Origin: Candidatus Saccharimonadota bacterium
GTDB lineage: Bacteria > Patescibacteriota > Saccharimonadia > Saccharimonadales > SZUA-47
Reading direction: 5' to 3'
Assembly (NCBI GenBank): GCA_017993025.1
Contig: JAGONL010000002.1
Location: 1 to 40,847, forward strand
Length of the DNA: 40,847 nt
Position numbers and translations under genes: made by a program. Below, in pieces: positions 1 to 7,111 of this stretch; position 1 is the first letter of the stretch; each line of letters starts with the position of its first letter. The notes under the pieces were generated by a model, which was given only the letters and a program-made list of their open reading frames with translations, did not search any database and was not told the DNA's origin.

Positions 1-42
1 CAGTGCGCGAAAATTTCTTAGGATAAATGTAGGATAATATTT

Positions 43-210
43 TTATATTAACTCATTTATTATTTGTTTGTTAATTAAATTTGAACGAATATTTCGTGTC
101 CAAAAGAAAAAGCTTCTTCCCCTATTTCTGGTATTTTTTGGGGGGAATATAATAACCTGACCTTTTTCTGCAACATGAACAGTGTCCCCATTCACAGCAA
201 TTATTTGCAA
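43..210 (-). CDS. Possible 55-aa ORF after atpC (weak)
   Basis: A TTG-start frame begins 4 nt after the atpC stop and runs 55 codons. Its first residues, around NGDTVHVAEKGQV, look like a beta hairpin. The DNA for GDTVHV shares a near-identical run with the atpC stretch encoding GDTVRV at about 401-418, so this could be a decayed partial copy of atpC. The C-terminal half is basic and low in information. There is no good ribosome-binding site. It may be a real small ORF, a pseudogene fragment or chance. Confidence 0.2.
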   Translation of the reverse strand: MQIIAVNGDTVHVAEKGQVIIFPPKNTRNRGRSFFFWTRNIRSNLINKQIINELI

Positions 211-213
211 TGT

Positions 214-639
214 TTATCGTCTTGAGCGGCGGCGGAGTTCAGCTACACGTAGACGTGAGGTTTGGCGGTCTACTAGGCTTTGGGCTTTGTCTAGTGATAC
301 TTGGTCTCTGGCCTCACTTCGTAGCTGTTTAGCGTGATTTAGGGCTTCTTCAGCCTCTTTTGCACTAACATCAGAATCTTTGTCAGCTTCGTCAACAAGA
401 ACACGAACAGTGTCCCCAGATATTTCAATAACACCGCTATCAATTGCGTAATGTTCCATCATGTCGTCTGGGTGGTCGCTTTTTCTGCGCACACTAATCA
501 CGCCAGTAGATGCAATGCTAACTAGTGGTGCATGATTTTTAAAAACAGCAATCTGACCTTGCGGGGTAGGCAGCAAAACCTCATAAACAGCTTCACGTAG
601 CTTTACGCCAGTCAATGTTACTAGTTCAAGATTAATCAT
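214..639 (-). CDS. atpC: F-type ATP synthase epsilon subunit
   Basis: Epsilon subunit of the F1 central stalk, which couples rotation of gamma and the c-ring to catalysis. Residues 1-85 form the usual beta sandwich (LTGVKLREAVYEVLLPTPQGQIAVFKNHAPLVS), and 95-135 a charged helical hairpin (SAKEAEEALNHAKQ...). Its 141 aa match the family (about 130-140). It is the last recognised gene of the operon, starting 2 nt after the stop of the small membrane ORF that separates it from atpD. The C-terminus is very arginine-rich (LRRRSRR). Confidence 0.95.
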   Translation of the reverse strand: MINLELVTLTGVKLREAVYEVLLPTPQGQIAVFKNHAPLVSIASTGVISVRRKSDHPDDMMEHYAIDSGVIEISGDTVRVLVDEADKDSDVSAKEAEEALNHAKQLRSEARDQVSLDKAQSLVDRQTSRLRVAELRRRSRR

Positions 640-641
640 AA

Positions 642-941
642 TTATTTTTCTACTCCTATTGCTGATAGAATATCAACTTTTCTGGGCTTGGGAAAGGCGG
701 GCGTAACGGGCTCTAAAATACCATCTCTTTCCAAAAGAGCACTAAGTCCCCGAACCCGTTCTGCTAATCTTCCAGGTGCCCTAGCTACTATTTGTTCGCC
801 TCTATGCAAAACATAATTTGCGCCTGCATAGACTCCACCAAACAACATCATGGCTCCAATTCCAGCAAATCCAGCTATTTCCCCTATAGTATGGTGAGGT
901 GGCATTGCACTTTCGTTACTTGGACCTGCTTCAGTACTCAT
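642..941 (-). CDS. Small membrane protein between atpD and atpC
   Basis: Not recognised. 99 aa: a polar N-terminus, one or two hydrophobic stretches at about residues 22-46 (IAGFAGIGAMMLFGGVYAG), then a basic amphipathic stretch (RAPGRLAERVRGLSALLERDG) and a proline-rich tail. Two nt separate it from each neighbour, so it is translated with the ATP synthase subunits. It could be a lineage-specific membrane accessory of the complex; no homology is claimed. Context supports expression, not function. Confidence 0.7.
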   Translation of the reverse strand: MSTEAGPSNESAMPPHHTIGEIAGFAGIGAMMLFGGVYAGANYVLHRGEQIVARAPGRLAERVRGLSALLERDGILEPVTPAFPKPRKVDILSAIGVEK

Positions 942-943
942 AG

Positions 944-2326
944 TTACTTAACCTCCGCTATTGAACCCTTCATATAGAATGCACCTTCTGGCTTATCATC
1001 GTGTTTGCCGTCCAAAATTTCACGGAAACCTTGGATGGTGTCTGCAAGCTTTACGTACTGTCCAGAAATTCCAGAGAAAACTTCTGCAACGTAGAACGGC
1101 TGTGTTAGGAATCTCTGAATACGTCGTGCACGTGCTACAGTTTTCTTGTCCTCGTCTGAAAGTTCTTCCATACCCAAAATAGCAATAATATCTTGCAAAT
1201 CTTTATAGCGCTGTAGAACTCTTTGAACTTCACGGGCAACGTTATAGTGCTCCTCACCAACAATTTCTGGGTCTAGGATTGTAGAGTTTGAATCTAGTGG
1301 GTCAACAGCAGGGTATAGACCTTGCTCGGTTAGTGCACGGTTAAGTGCAATTGTAGAGTCAAGGTGAGCGAATGTCGTAGCAGGGGCTGGGTCGGTAAAG
1401 TCGTCAGCTGGCACATATACAGCCTGCACTGATGTAATAGAACCTTTTTTAGTTGAAGTAATACGCTCTTGTAGACCACCCATTTCTTGTGCCAAGTTTG
1501 GCTGGTAACCCACAGCAGACGGCAAACGTCCAAGTAGGGCAGAAACCTCAGAACCGGCCTGTGTGAAACGGAAAATGTTATCAACGAAAAGTAGCACGTC
1601 TTTTCCTTCGTCACGGAAACCCTCAGCAATTGTTAGACCAGATAGTCCAACGCGCAAACGTGCACCTGGTGGTTCATTCATTTGTCCGAAAACAAGCGAT
1701 GTCTTATCAAGCACGCCAGATTCTTCCATTTCGTAGTAAAGGTCGTTACCTTCACGGGTACGCTCACCAACACCGGCAAAAACAGAGTTACCACTGTGGA
1801 ATTTTGCGATGTTGTTAATTAGCTCAGTAATTAGAACTGTTTTACCTACACCAGCACCACCGAAAAGGCCTACTTTTCCACCTTTTGTCACAGGACAAAT
1901 AAGGTCGATAACTTTAATACCTGTTTCCAAAATTTCAGTCTTGCCTGAAAGTTCAGATAGGGCAGGTGGGGCACGATGAATAGAAGCGCGCTTGCCTTTA
2001 GGTGCAGGCTTGCCGTCAATTGGGTCACCAACAACGTTAAACATACGTCCTTGAGTTTCTACACCTATTGGAACTTGCACAGGTGAACCTGTAGCGGTTA
2101 CTTTTGTGCCGCGCGTTAGGCCGTCTGTTCCACCAAGTGCAATTGTGCGCACGCTAGATTCGCTTAGGTGCTGGGCAACTTCTAGGTATACTACCTGTCC
2201 GTCTAGTTCTAGTGTTAGTGCGTCATAAATAGCTGGCAATTCGCCGTCAAATTCTACGTCAACCACCACACCAACTACTTGGCTAACTTTTCCAGTACTT
2301 GTCTTGGTTTTCTCTGCTGTTGTCAT
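944..2326 (-). CDS. atpD: F-type ATP synthase beta subunit
   Basis: Catalytic beta subunit of F1. Residues 1-90 form the N-terminal barrel; the Walker A loop GGAGVGKT lies at about 156-163, GERTREGNDLYYEM follows, the Walker B strand is DVLLFVDNIFRF, and the DELSEED-region equivalent is MEELSDEDKKTV near the C-terminus. At 460 aa it is of normal length. Upstream, AAGGAG is 6 nt before the ATG, one of the clearest Shine-Dalgarno sites in the window. It follows two small unknown ORFs rather than atpG directly. Confidence 0.98.
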   Translation of the reverse strand: MTTAEKTKTSTGKVSQVVGVVVDVEFDGELPAIYDALTLELDGQVVYLEVAQHLSESSVRTIALGGTDGLTRGTKVTATGSPVQVPIGVETQGRMFNVVGDPIDGKPAPKGKRASIHRAPPALSELSGKTEILETGIKVIDLICPVTKGGKVGLFGGAGVGKTVLITELINNIAKFHSGNSVFAGVGERTREGNDLYYEMEESGVLDKTSLVFGQMNEPPGARLRVGLSGLTIAEGFRDEGKDVLLFVDNIFRFTQAGSEVSALLGRLPSAVGYQPNLAQEMGGLQERITSTKKGSITSVQAVYVPADDFTDPAPATTFAHLDSTIALNRALTEQGLYPAVDPLDSNSTILDPEIVGEEHYNVAREVQRVLQRYKDLQDIIAILGMEELSDEDKKTVARARRIQRFLTQPFYVAEVFSGISGQYVKLADTIQGFREILDGKHDDKPEGAFYMKGSIAEVK

Positions 2327-2393
2327 CTTGTTTCTCCTTGTCTTTCCGTTTGTTCTGATAATGTGATTTGCTGTGAGTTCTTGGTTATATTAT

Positions 2394-2738
2394 TCATGAA
2401 GTAGCTCCTGGGGGAGGACCAAAATATGCGTAATCAAATTCTTCATTTGCCAGCGCACGTCTAGTCAAAAGCAAAGCAGTCTGCAACTTACCTAAGTCCG
2501 AGCCGGCGTCTGTTGTAAACTGGAGGAATACATGCTCTGCAGTCCTAACAGAACTAAGTACTTCTTCTGTAATAACACTTGCCGTGGTCACATCAAATCC
2601 TTTAGCGGTCAACTCAACTTCATCAATAGAGGGCTTTAGCCCCACATAATTCATAAGTCCATGAAGAGGTGCTCTTTTCCTGTCAGCCGGTCTATCAATC
2701 ATGACAATTTTTTCTAAAGTTAGGTTAATATCGATCAT
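2394..2738 (-). CDS. Unknown 114-aa protein in atp operon
   Basis: Not recognised. Soluble, mixed alpha/beta composition with acidic segments, ending in a Tyr/Pro-rich tail (FDYAYFGPPPGATS). Its start overlaps the stop of the upstream 74-aa ORF by 4 nt, so the two are probably translationally coupled. It lies between atpG and atpD, where most bacteria have no gene. It could be a peripheral accessory of F1 or a hitchhiking lineage-specific gene. Confidence 0.7.
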   Translation of the reverse strand: MIDINLTLEKIVMIDRPADRKRAPLHGLMNYVGLKPSIDEVELTAKGFDVTTASVITEEVLSSVRTAEHVFLQFTTDAGSDLGKLQTALLLTRRALANEEFDYAYFGPPPGATS

Positions 2739-2959
2739 TTCTCCCGCCTTCGCATTTGTACTGCACTACCGACAAAATCCGTTATAGCTACCTTTGCAGT
2801 GTCAACAAAAAACTGTCTCTGTTCTTTACTAAACGTAGGTTCTTCATAAATATGTGGTCCCATATCAGTAGTGTCTCCTTCTTCATGGTGAACTTGCGGG
2901 AAATCAATCCCAAGCTTCCTTTCACCGAATGCGATATACCTTGGTAGTATTCCCATCAT
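2735..2959 (-). CDS. Unknown 74-aa protein in atp operon
   Basis: Not recognised. A short soluble protein with a His/Asp/Glu-rich middle (VHHEEGDTTDMGPHIYEEP) and a basic C-terminus (QMRRREK). Its ATG overlaps the atpG TGA (ATGA), and its end overlaps the next small ORF by 4 nt, so it is embedded in the translation chain between atpG and atpD. The acidic/His segment could bind metal, but there is no defined motif. Confidence 0.65.
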   Translation of the reverse strand: MMGILPRYIAFGERKLGIDFPQVHHEEGDTTDMGPHIYEEPTFSKEQRQFFVDTAKVAITDFVGSAVQMRRREK

Positions 2960-3897
2960 TTCATCGCCTCCGCACCACCGGTTATTTCGGCTAGTTCCTG
3001 GGTAATTGCTGATTGGCGGGCGCTGTTTGCTGCAAGTGTCAAATCATCTATCAAATCACCGGCATTGTCGCTGGCTGTCTTCATAGCCATCATACGTGAT
3101 GACTGCTCACTAGCCTGGCTCTCTAGGTATGCTTGCCACAACTGAACATCAATAAGCTTTTCAGCCACGTTGTTTAGAACAAATTCAGGTGATGGTTCAA
3201 AAATAGCTTCATTCAAATCGCTAGACACAGCGTCAGTTGATACAGCGGCAGGCAGTAGTCTGTTGTGGGTTACAACTTGTACTACACTAGATTTGTAATC
3301 GGTGTATAGGATGTCGACTGCGTCAGTTTGAGGGTTGAGGGTTGAGGCTTGAGGGTTGAGGCTTTCTTCTTCCTCCTCTTGACTCATATCTCTTGACTCA
3401 TGACTCGTCCCCGTAAACTCAGTTTTTATTGTTTGCAAGATAGGGGCAAGGTCAGCAATAGTAGGGCGCTCTGGCATATTGTTATAACTACCCAAGATAT
3501 TTACGCCTTCAATTTTAACGGCAAACTTACTTGCTTGTTTACCAATTAAAATAAGCTTAGTCTCAATTTTATTATCACGGTCTGTCTGCAATTCTTTCGC
3601 CAGTTGTCGTAGCACGTTAGAGTTATAAGCACCAGCAAGTCCACGGTCGCTTGTAATAACGACCAAAATTCTACTTTTCACTTCGCGAGTTATGAAAAGC
3701 GGGTGTTTTGATACATCTGTTAGCTCACGCAGTCTAGTTAAAATCTGCTTAGCAGTATTGGTGTAATCACGGCTAGAAACAGTAGCTTCTTGGGCACGAC
3801 GCATTTTTGACGCAGCAACAAGCTCCATAGCTTTGGTGATTTGTTTTGTATTTTTTACAGATTTAATTCTGGCTTTAATTTGTTGTGTTGACGCCAT
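2956..3897 (-). CDS. atpG: F-type ATP synthase gamma subunit with repeat-derived insertion
   Basis: Gamma subunit, the central rotor shaft. The N-terminal helix MASTQQIKARIKSVKNTKQITKAM and the C-terminal helix (ASEQSSRMMAMKTASDNAG...ITQELAEI) are canonical and form the coiled coil; ITSDRGLAGAYN marks the globular domain. Unusual: residues about 164-190 (SHESRDMSQEEEEESLNPQ...) are an acidic low-complexity insertion before the strand VDILYTDY, encoded by the short-word repeat array at 3327-3406. The same SHESRDMS peptide begins the ORF ending at 4350. The start ATG overlaps the stop of an upstream ORF carrying a second copy of the atpG N-terminus. Confidence 0.95.
   Translation of the reverse strand: MASTQQIKARIKSVKNTKQITKAMELVAASKMRRAQEATVSSRDYTNTAKQILTRLRELTDVSKHPLFITREVKSRILVVITSDRGLAGAYNSNVLRQLAKELQTDRDNKIETKLILIGKQASKFAVKIEGVNILGSYNNMPERPTIADLAPILQTIKTEFTGTSHESRDMSQEEEEESLNPQASTLNPQTDAVDILYTDYKSSVVQVVTHNRLLPAAVSTDAVSSDLNEAIFEPSPEFVLNNVAEKLIDVQLWQAYLESQASEQSSRMMAMKTASDNAGDLIDDLTLAANSARQSAITQELAEITGGAEAMK
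3327..3406. repeat. Word-repeat array inside atpG
   Basis: One half consists of repeated TTGAGGG/TTGAGGC words, the other of CTTGACTCAT-type words, separated by a short pyrimidine run. The array is in frame with atpG and adds about 27 residues. It belongs to the same family as the arrays at 3919-3997, 4319-4350, 5895-5930 and 6309-6343. Confidence 0.85.
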
Positions 3898-4046
3898 TAG
3901 TTAGCTCCTCTAGGGTTAGAGTCATGAGTCATGAGACATGAGACATGAGTAGCAGGAGCCAGAAAACTCTTGACTCTTGTCTCTTGACTCTTGACTCGAA
4001 TACGTACGCTCTTAATCCGAGCTTTAATCTGTTGAGTACTAGCCAT
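3897..4046 (-). pseudogene. 49-codon ORF duplicating the atpG N-terminus
   Basis: Reads MASTQQIKARIKSV, identical to the first 14 residues of atpG, then diverges into sequence encoded by GAGTCA word repeats. It stops at TAA overlapping the atpG ATG (TAATG). Most of the 14 codons differ synonymously between the copies (for example AGT/TCA, CGG/AGA, AGC/TCT), so it is not a recent exact duplication. It also contains the atpG ribosome-binding site (GAGGAG). It may be a broken older copy of atpG or a coupling leader ORF. Confidence 0.7.
3919..3997. repeat. Inverted GAGTCA word array upstream of atpG
   Basis: Left arm 3919-3949 is GAGTCATGAG-type words, right arm 3967-3997 the complementary CTCTTGACTC words, with a 17-nt centre. 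The arms match at roughly 26 of 31 positions, and the mismatches recur about every 7 nt. It resembles the paired arrays that flank the IVP gene, but with no gene between the arms. Confidence 0.85.
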
Positions 4047-4050
4047 TACA

Positions 4051-4350
4051 TTACCATCCTAATACGCTCGCAATTCCTGATTCTGCAACATTATAAGCAT
4101 GAATAAAAACCGAAGGGTCAATTCCGAGCTCTAAAAGTTCGGTGCGTGCCTGCTCACTATCACCAGAAGATAATCTTTTCTCTAATTCCGCATGCTTTCT
4201 CACGAAACCATCTAGCGGACCAATAGTATCACTAAGCATCCCATCCTCGATATCATGGTCTGGATATAATCGAGCTAGGTCAATCTCTAGAAATTCAGTA
4301 GCTGTACGCTCTAATTCCTCATGACTCATATCTCGTGACTCGTGACTCAT
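4051..4350 (-). CDS. Unknown 99-aa protein between atpA and atpG
   Basis: Not recognised. Acidic and mainly helical (RTATEFLEIDLARLYPDHDIEDG...). Its first about 12 codons (MSHESRDMSHEE) are made of the GAGTCA word repeat at 4319-4350, so the repeat supplies the start codon. The ATG directly follows the atpA TAA. The ORF ends 4 nt before the duplicated atpG start. The start may be artificial; without the repeat the protein would begin near residue 12. Confidence 0.6.
   Translation of the reverse strand: MSHESRDMSHEELERTATEFLEIDLARLYPDHDIEDGMLSDTIGPLDGFVRKHAELEKRLSSGDSEQARTELLELGIDPSVFIHAYNVAESGIASVLGW
4319..4350. repeat. GAGTCA word array forming an ORF start
   Basis: On the minus strand this is ATGAGTCACGAGTCACGAGA followed by TATGAGTCATGAGG. 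It gives the first codons of the 4051-4350 ORF and closely matches the segment inside atpG that encodes the same SHESRDMS peptide. Confidence 0.85.
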
Positions 4351-5886
4351 TTATGCTTCCTTATATTCCTTCGCTACTTTTTCAGCTTGATTTAAAATCA
4401 GCGTCTTCATTGCATCGTCGACTTTGTCGCCTTTGTTCAAAGTTTCCATGTCTTTTTTCTTCTCACTCCATAGCTGTGAAATCAAGGCAGCTTGAGCCTT
4501 CTTAATCTGCTCTACAGGAACTGTGTCAAACGCGCCCTCAGTAGCAGCTGTCAAACTTGCTGTTTGCTCCCATACACTAAGTGGGGAATACTGTGGCTGT
4601 TTTAGAAGTTCTGTTAGTCTCTGACCACGCTCAATCTTAGACTTAGTATCTGCGTCAAGGTCGCTAGAGAACTGTGCAAACGCTGCAAGTTCACGGAACT
4701 GGGCAAGGTTTAGACGCAAAGGACCAGCAGCACCCTTAACGGCTTTAGTTTGGGCTGCACCACCAACACGTGATACAGATAGACCTACAGAGATAGCTGG
4801 GCGGATACCTTGGTTAAACAAGCTTGTTTCCATGAAAATCTGACCGTCAGTAATAGAAATAACGTTAGTCGGTACAAAAGCAGAAATATCGCCAGCTTGT
4901 GTTTCTACAATAGGTAGGGCAGTTAGTGAACCACCGCCTTCAGCATCTGACATTTTTGCAGAACGCTCAAGTAGTCGTGAGTGTAGGTAGAAAACGTCAC
5001 CAGGATAAGCTTCGCGACCCGGTGGACGACGAAGTAGCAATGACATTTGGCGGTAGGCTACAGCGTGCTTAGACAAATCATCATAGATAATTAGCGCGTG
5101 CTGTGAGCTGTCGCGGAAGAACTCGCCCATAGCTGCACCAGAATAAGGGGCAAGATACTGCAACGAGGCAGGGTCATTGGCGCTGGTGGCTACAACAATT
5201 GTCTGGTCCATAACGCCTTCGCGCTCTAGACGTTCTACCATGCGTGCAACTTTGGACATTTTCTGACCAATGGCAACGTAGATGTTAACAACACCAGTTT
5301 TCTGCTTAGCTTGGTTAATCATAGTGTCGACAGCAACTGCGGTTTTACCAGTTTGGCGGTCACCAATAATAAGCTCACGCTGGCCACGGCCAATCGGTAC
5401 CATGCCGTCAATAGCCATAAGTCCAGTCATTAGTGGTTCATGAACAGATTTTCGAGCCAACACACCTGGGGCAGGGCGCTCAACAAGACCAGTTAGCTTA
5501 GTTTTGATAGGACCTTTGCCGTCTAGTGGACGACCAAGTGGGTCAACAACACGTCCAATTAGCTCTGGACCAATAGGTACTTTTAGAACTGTTCCAGAAA
5601 GTCGCACTTTAGCGCCAGCTTTAACCTTGGTATCTTCACCAAGAAGCACTGCACCAATTTCGTCTTCCATAAGGTTTAGGGCAAAAGCTTGTACACTTTC
5701 ACCATTTGCACCTTCAATTTCTAGCATTTCGCTATAACCAGCGTCGCTTAGACCATAAATCCAAGCCACACCGTCACCAATACGGGTGACAATTCCGGTC
5801 TTTTCTACATTACCACTAGTTTTAAGCTCAGCAATTGCTGTGCGGACTTCTTGTGCTAAATCGTGTGTTGATACTTGTGTACTCAT
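4351..5886 (-). CDS. atpA: F-type ATP synthase alpha subunit
   Basis: Non-catalytic nucleotide-binding alpha subunit of F1. The N-terminal barrel contains IVTRIGDGVAWIYGL; the P-loop GDRQTGKT lies at about residue 175; YDDLSKHAVAYRQMSLLLRRPPGREAYPGDVFYLHSRLLER is the hallmark alpha region (read in segments). The 511-aa length is normal. It is preceded by the IVP cassette and repeats instead of lying next to atpH, and followed immediately (TAA-ATG) by the unknown 99-aa ORF. Confidence 0.98.
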   Translation of the reverse strand: MSTQVSTHDLAQEVRTAIAELKTSGNVEKTGIVTRIGDGVAWIYGLSDAGYSEMLEIEGANGESVQAFALNLMEDEIGAVLLGEDTKVKAGAKVRLSGTVLKVPIGPELIGRVVDPLGRPLDGKGPIKTKLTGLVERPAPGVLARKSVHEPLMTGLMAIDGMVPIGRGQRELIIGDRQTGKTAVAVDTMINQAKQKTGVVNIYVAIGQKMSKVARMVERLEREGVMDQTIVVATSANDPASLQYLAPYSGAAMGEFFRDSSQHALIIYDDLSKHAVAYRQMSLLLRRPPGREAYPGDVFYLHSRLLERSAKMSDAEGGGSLTALPIVETQAGDISAFVPTNVISITDGQIFMETSLFNQGIRPAISVGLSVSRVGGAAQTKAVKGAAGPLRLNLAQFRELAAFAQFSSDLDADTKSKIERGQRLTELLKQPQYSPLSVWEQTASLTAATEGAFDTVPVEQIKKAQAALISQLWSEKKKDMETLNKGDKVDDAMKTLILNQAEKVAKEYKEA

Positions 5887-5894
5887 ATTTTAGT

Positions 5895-5930
5895 TAAGAG
5901 TCTTGAGTCATGAGTCATGAGTCAAGAGTT
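5895..5930. repeat. Left GAGTCA array flanking the IVP gene
   Basis: Reads AGAGTCTTGAGTCATGAGTC and continues in the same words to about 5930. It faces the complementary array at 6309-6343 on the other side of the IVP gene, so the gene sits between imperfect inverted repeats of about 30 bp. Confidence 0.85.
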
Positions 5931-6329
5931 CTTTGCTCCTCTTGTTGCATTAATTAATCCAGTTAGTACTTTGTGAACTACGACAGACTCGTCCGCTAAA
6001 TCTGCAAACAAGTCCTTTGTTAACATTTTAACATCTCTGGCAATCATTAGCTGGCTTTGAACCTCAGCTAAGGAAGCTCTGGACATATCATAAAAATGTG
6101 AACGGTCGGAAATTGTTCTTCGTCCAAAACCTTCGGCTATGTTTGAAGTTATAGAAACTGCAGCACGTCTTATCTGACTTGTTAGTCCAAATTGTTCAGA
6201 AACAGGGAAGTTTGCGGTAGATTTATAAATTTTTACTGCAAAACTATGGGCCTTCTGCCAAGCAACTAAGTCCGTAAATGACTTGATAGTCTTCTTTTCT
6301 TCAGATCCTACTCTTGACTCTTGACTCAT
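5922..6329 (-). CDS. Four-helix bundle protein (23S rRNA IVP family)
   Basis: Matches the intervening-sequence protein family: SFTDLVAWQKAHSFAVKIYK at the start, then FPVSEQFGLTSQIRRAAVSI and SNIAEGFGR, then a helical C-terminus. These proteins form pentamers of four-helix bundles and are usually encoded in 23S rRNA intervening sequences or as scattered accessory genes; their function is poorly defined. Here the gene lies inside the atp operon between atpH and atpA, flanked by inverted GAGTCA arrays, and its first codons (MSQESRVGS) come from the right array. The ATG overlaps the atpH stop (TAATG). The context suggests an inserted cassette. Confidence 0.9.
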   Translation of the reverse strand: MSQESRVGSEEKKTIKSFTDLVAWQKAHSFAVKIYKSTANFPVSEQFGLTSQIRRAAVSITSNIAEGFGRRTISDRSHFYDMSRASLAEVQSQLMIARDVKMLTKDLFADLADESVVVHKVLTGLINATRGAKNS

Positions 6330-6343
6330 TACTCTTGGCTCAC
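6309..6343. repeat. Right GAGTCA array flanking the IVP gene
   Basis: Reads ACTCTTGACTCTTGACTCAT, then CTCTTGGCTC: the inverted counterpart of 5895-5930. It contains the IVP start codon and encodes the last residues (SQE) of atpH. Confidence 0.85.
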
Positions 6344-6718
6344 TATCTGTGCTTTAAATCTGTTTAACTTGCCACGCACGGTTAAATCTATCTCTGATTC
6401 ACCAGCACGGGCTTTAACCCCACCAATTACACTTGGGTCAATTACATCTGAAAATACCGGATTCTTTGCACCTAGCAAACTTGCAAGTTGCGCCTTAATC
6501 TCAGCTGATGTTTCATGCGCTGATATCACAGTAACTTGTGTGCTTCCACGTAATGCAAGCTCTTTATCAATAGCGCGGATTATTGCCGGCATTTCTCGAC
6601 TTCGGCGCTCTTCAAGCAGGTAACTAGCTAGTTTTAAAGCAACAGTTTTAGAGGTCGAGCCTTTTTCTAGCTCATCAACAGCATAGTTTGCTAGTTGTAG
6701 GGTAGAAATCTTAGCCAT
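6329..6718 (-). CDS. atpH: F-type ATP synthase delta subunit (short)
   Basis: Delta subunit, linking F1 to the peripheral stalk. The diagnostic C-terminal motif is present (DPSVIGGVKARAGESEIDL, then TVRGKLNRF). It has 129 aa, while typical bacterial delta has about 175-180, so the N-terminal helical domain is reduced. The last residues SQE are encoded by the GAGTCA array, so the cassette next door may have replaced the original C-terminus. It lies between an unknown 130-aa ORF and the IVP gene. Confidence 0.9.
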   Translation of the reverse strand: MAKISTLQLANYAVDELEKGSTSKTVALKLASYLLEERRSREMPAIIRAIDKELALRGSTQVTVISAHETSAEIKAQLASLLGAKNPVFSDVIDPSVIGGVKARAGESEIDLTVRGKLNRFKAQIVSQE

Positions 6719-7111
6719 TTATTGTTGCCCCGACATACTTTCATGTTGTGTAACTAGTGATGACAGTGCCTCTAGTATATCTACCGGAGTGTCACCGTTA
6801 AGTGTGTAGAGAGCGATGATATATCTTTCTGGTGAATTATAAGTAGCTACACTTTGAGTACTATTAAAGTCCGCAGCTAATGCTTCCCACTTATTAAGCT
6901 CTTCTTCGCGCATTGTGTGCACTATGATTCCAGCACCATTAACTAGAGTTCTGCTAGAATCATTTTGATCTGACATAACTTCGTCTGATTCAGGGTCTAC
7001 AACCAAAGTTCCGTCAACTAACCTCTTCAATAGGTTACAGTCACGCTCGAAACGAATGCCAGTACTTATAGCTCGCCGAAATCCCCAAAGACTTTCTGAA
7101 GATTGTTTCAT
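6719..7111 (-). CDS. Unknown 130-aa protein between atpF and atpH
   Basis: Not recognised. Soluble; it has a basic N-terminus (SLWGFRRAISTGIRFERD) and a mixed middle with NGAGIIVHTMREEELNKWEA. The start overlaps the atpF stop (TAATG), and the stop abuts the atpH start, so it is translated with the stalk subunits. The position, between the two peripheral-stalk genes, and the short delta next to it raise the idea of a stalk-related role; no domain supports this. Confidence 0.65.
   Translation of the reverse strand: MKQSSESLWGFRRAISTGIRFERDCNLLKRLVDGTLVVDPESDEVMSDQNDSSRTLVNGAGIIVHTMREEELNKWEALAADFNSTQSVATYNSPERYIIALYTLNGDTPVDILEALSSLVTQHESMSGQQ

Noticed and set aside
792..977. Plus-strand ORFs opposite the atp genes (also 961-1182, 1630-1818, 5504-5737, 7469-7762)
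   Set aside because: They are antisense shadows of clearly recognised ATP synthase genes, with no ribosome-binding site or family match.
1330..1629. Minus-strand ORF inside atpD in another frame
   Set aside because: It lies wholly inside the catalytic core of atpD and its composition is that of an out-of-frame translation.
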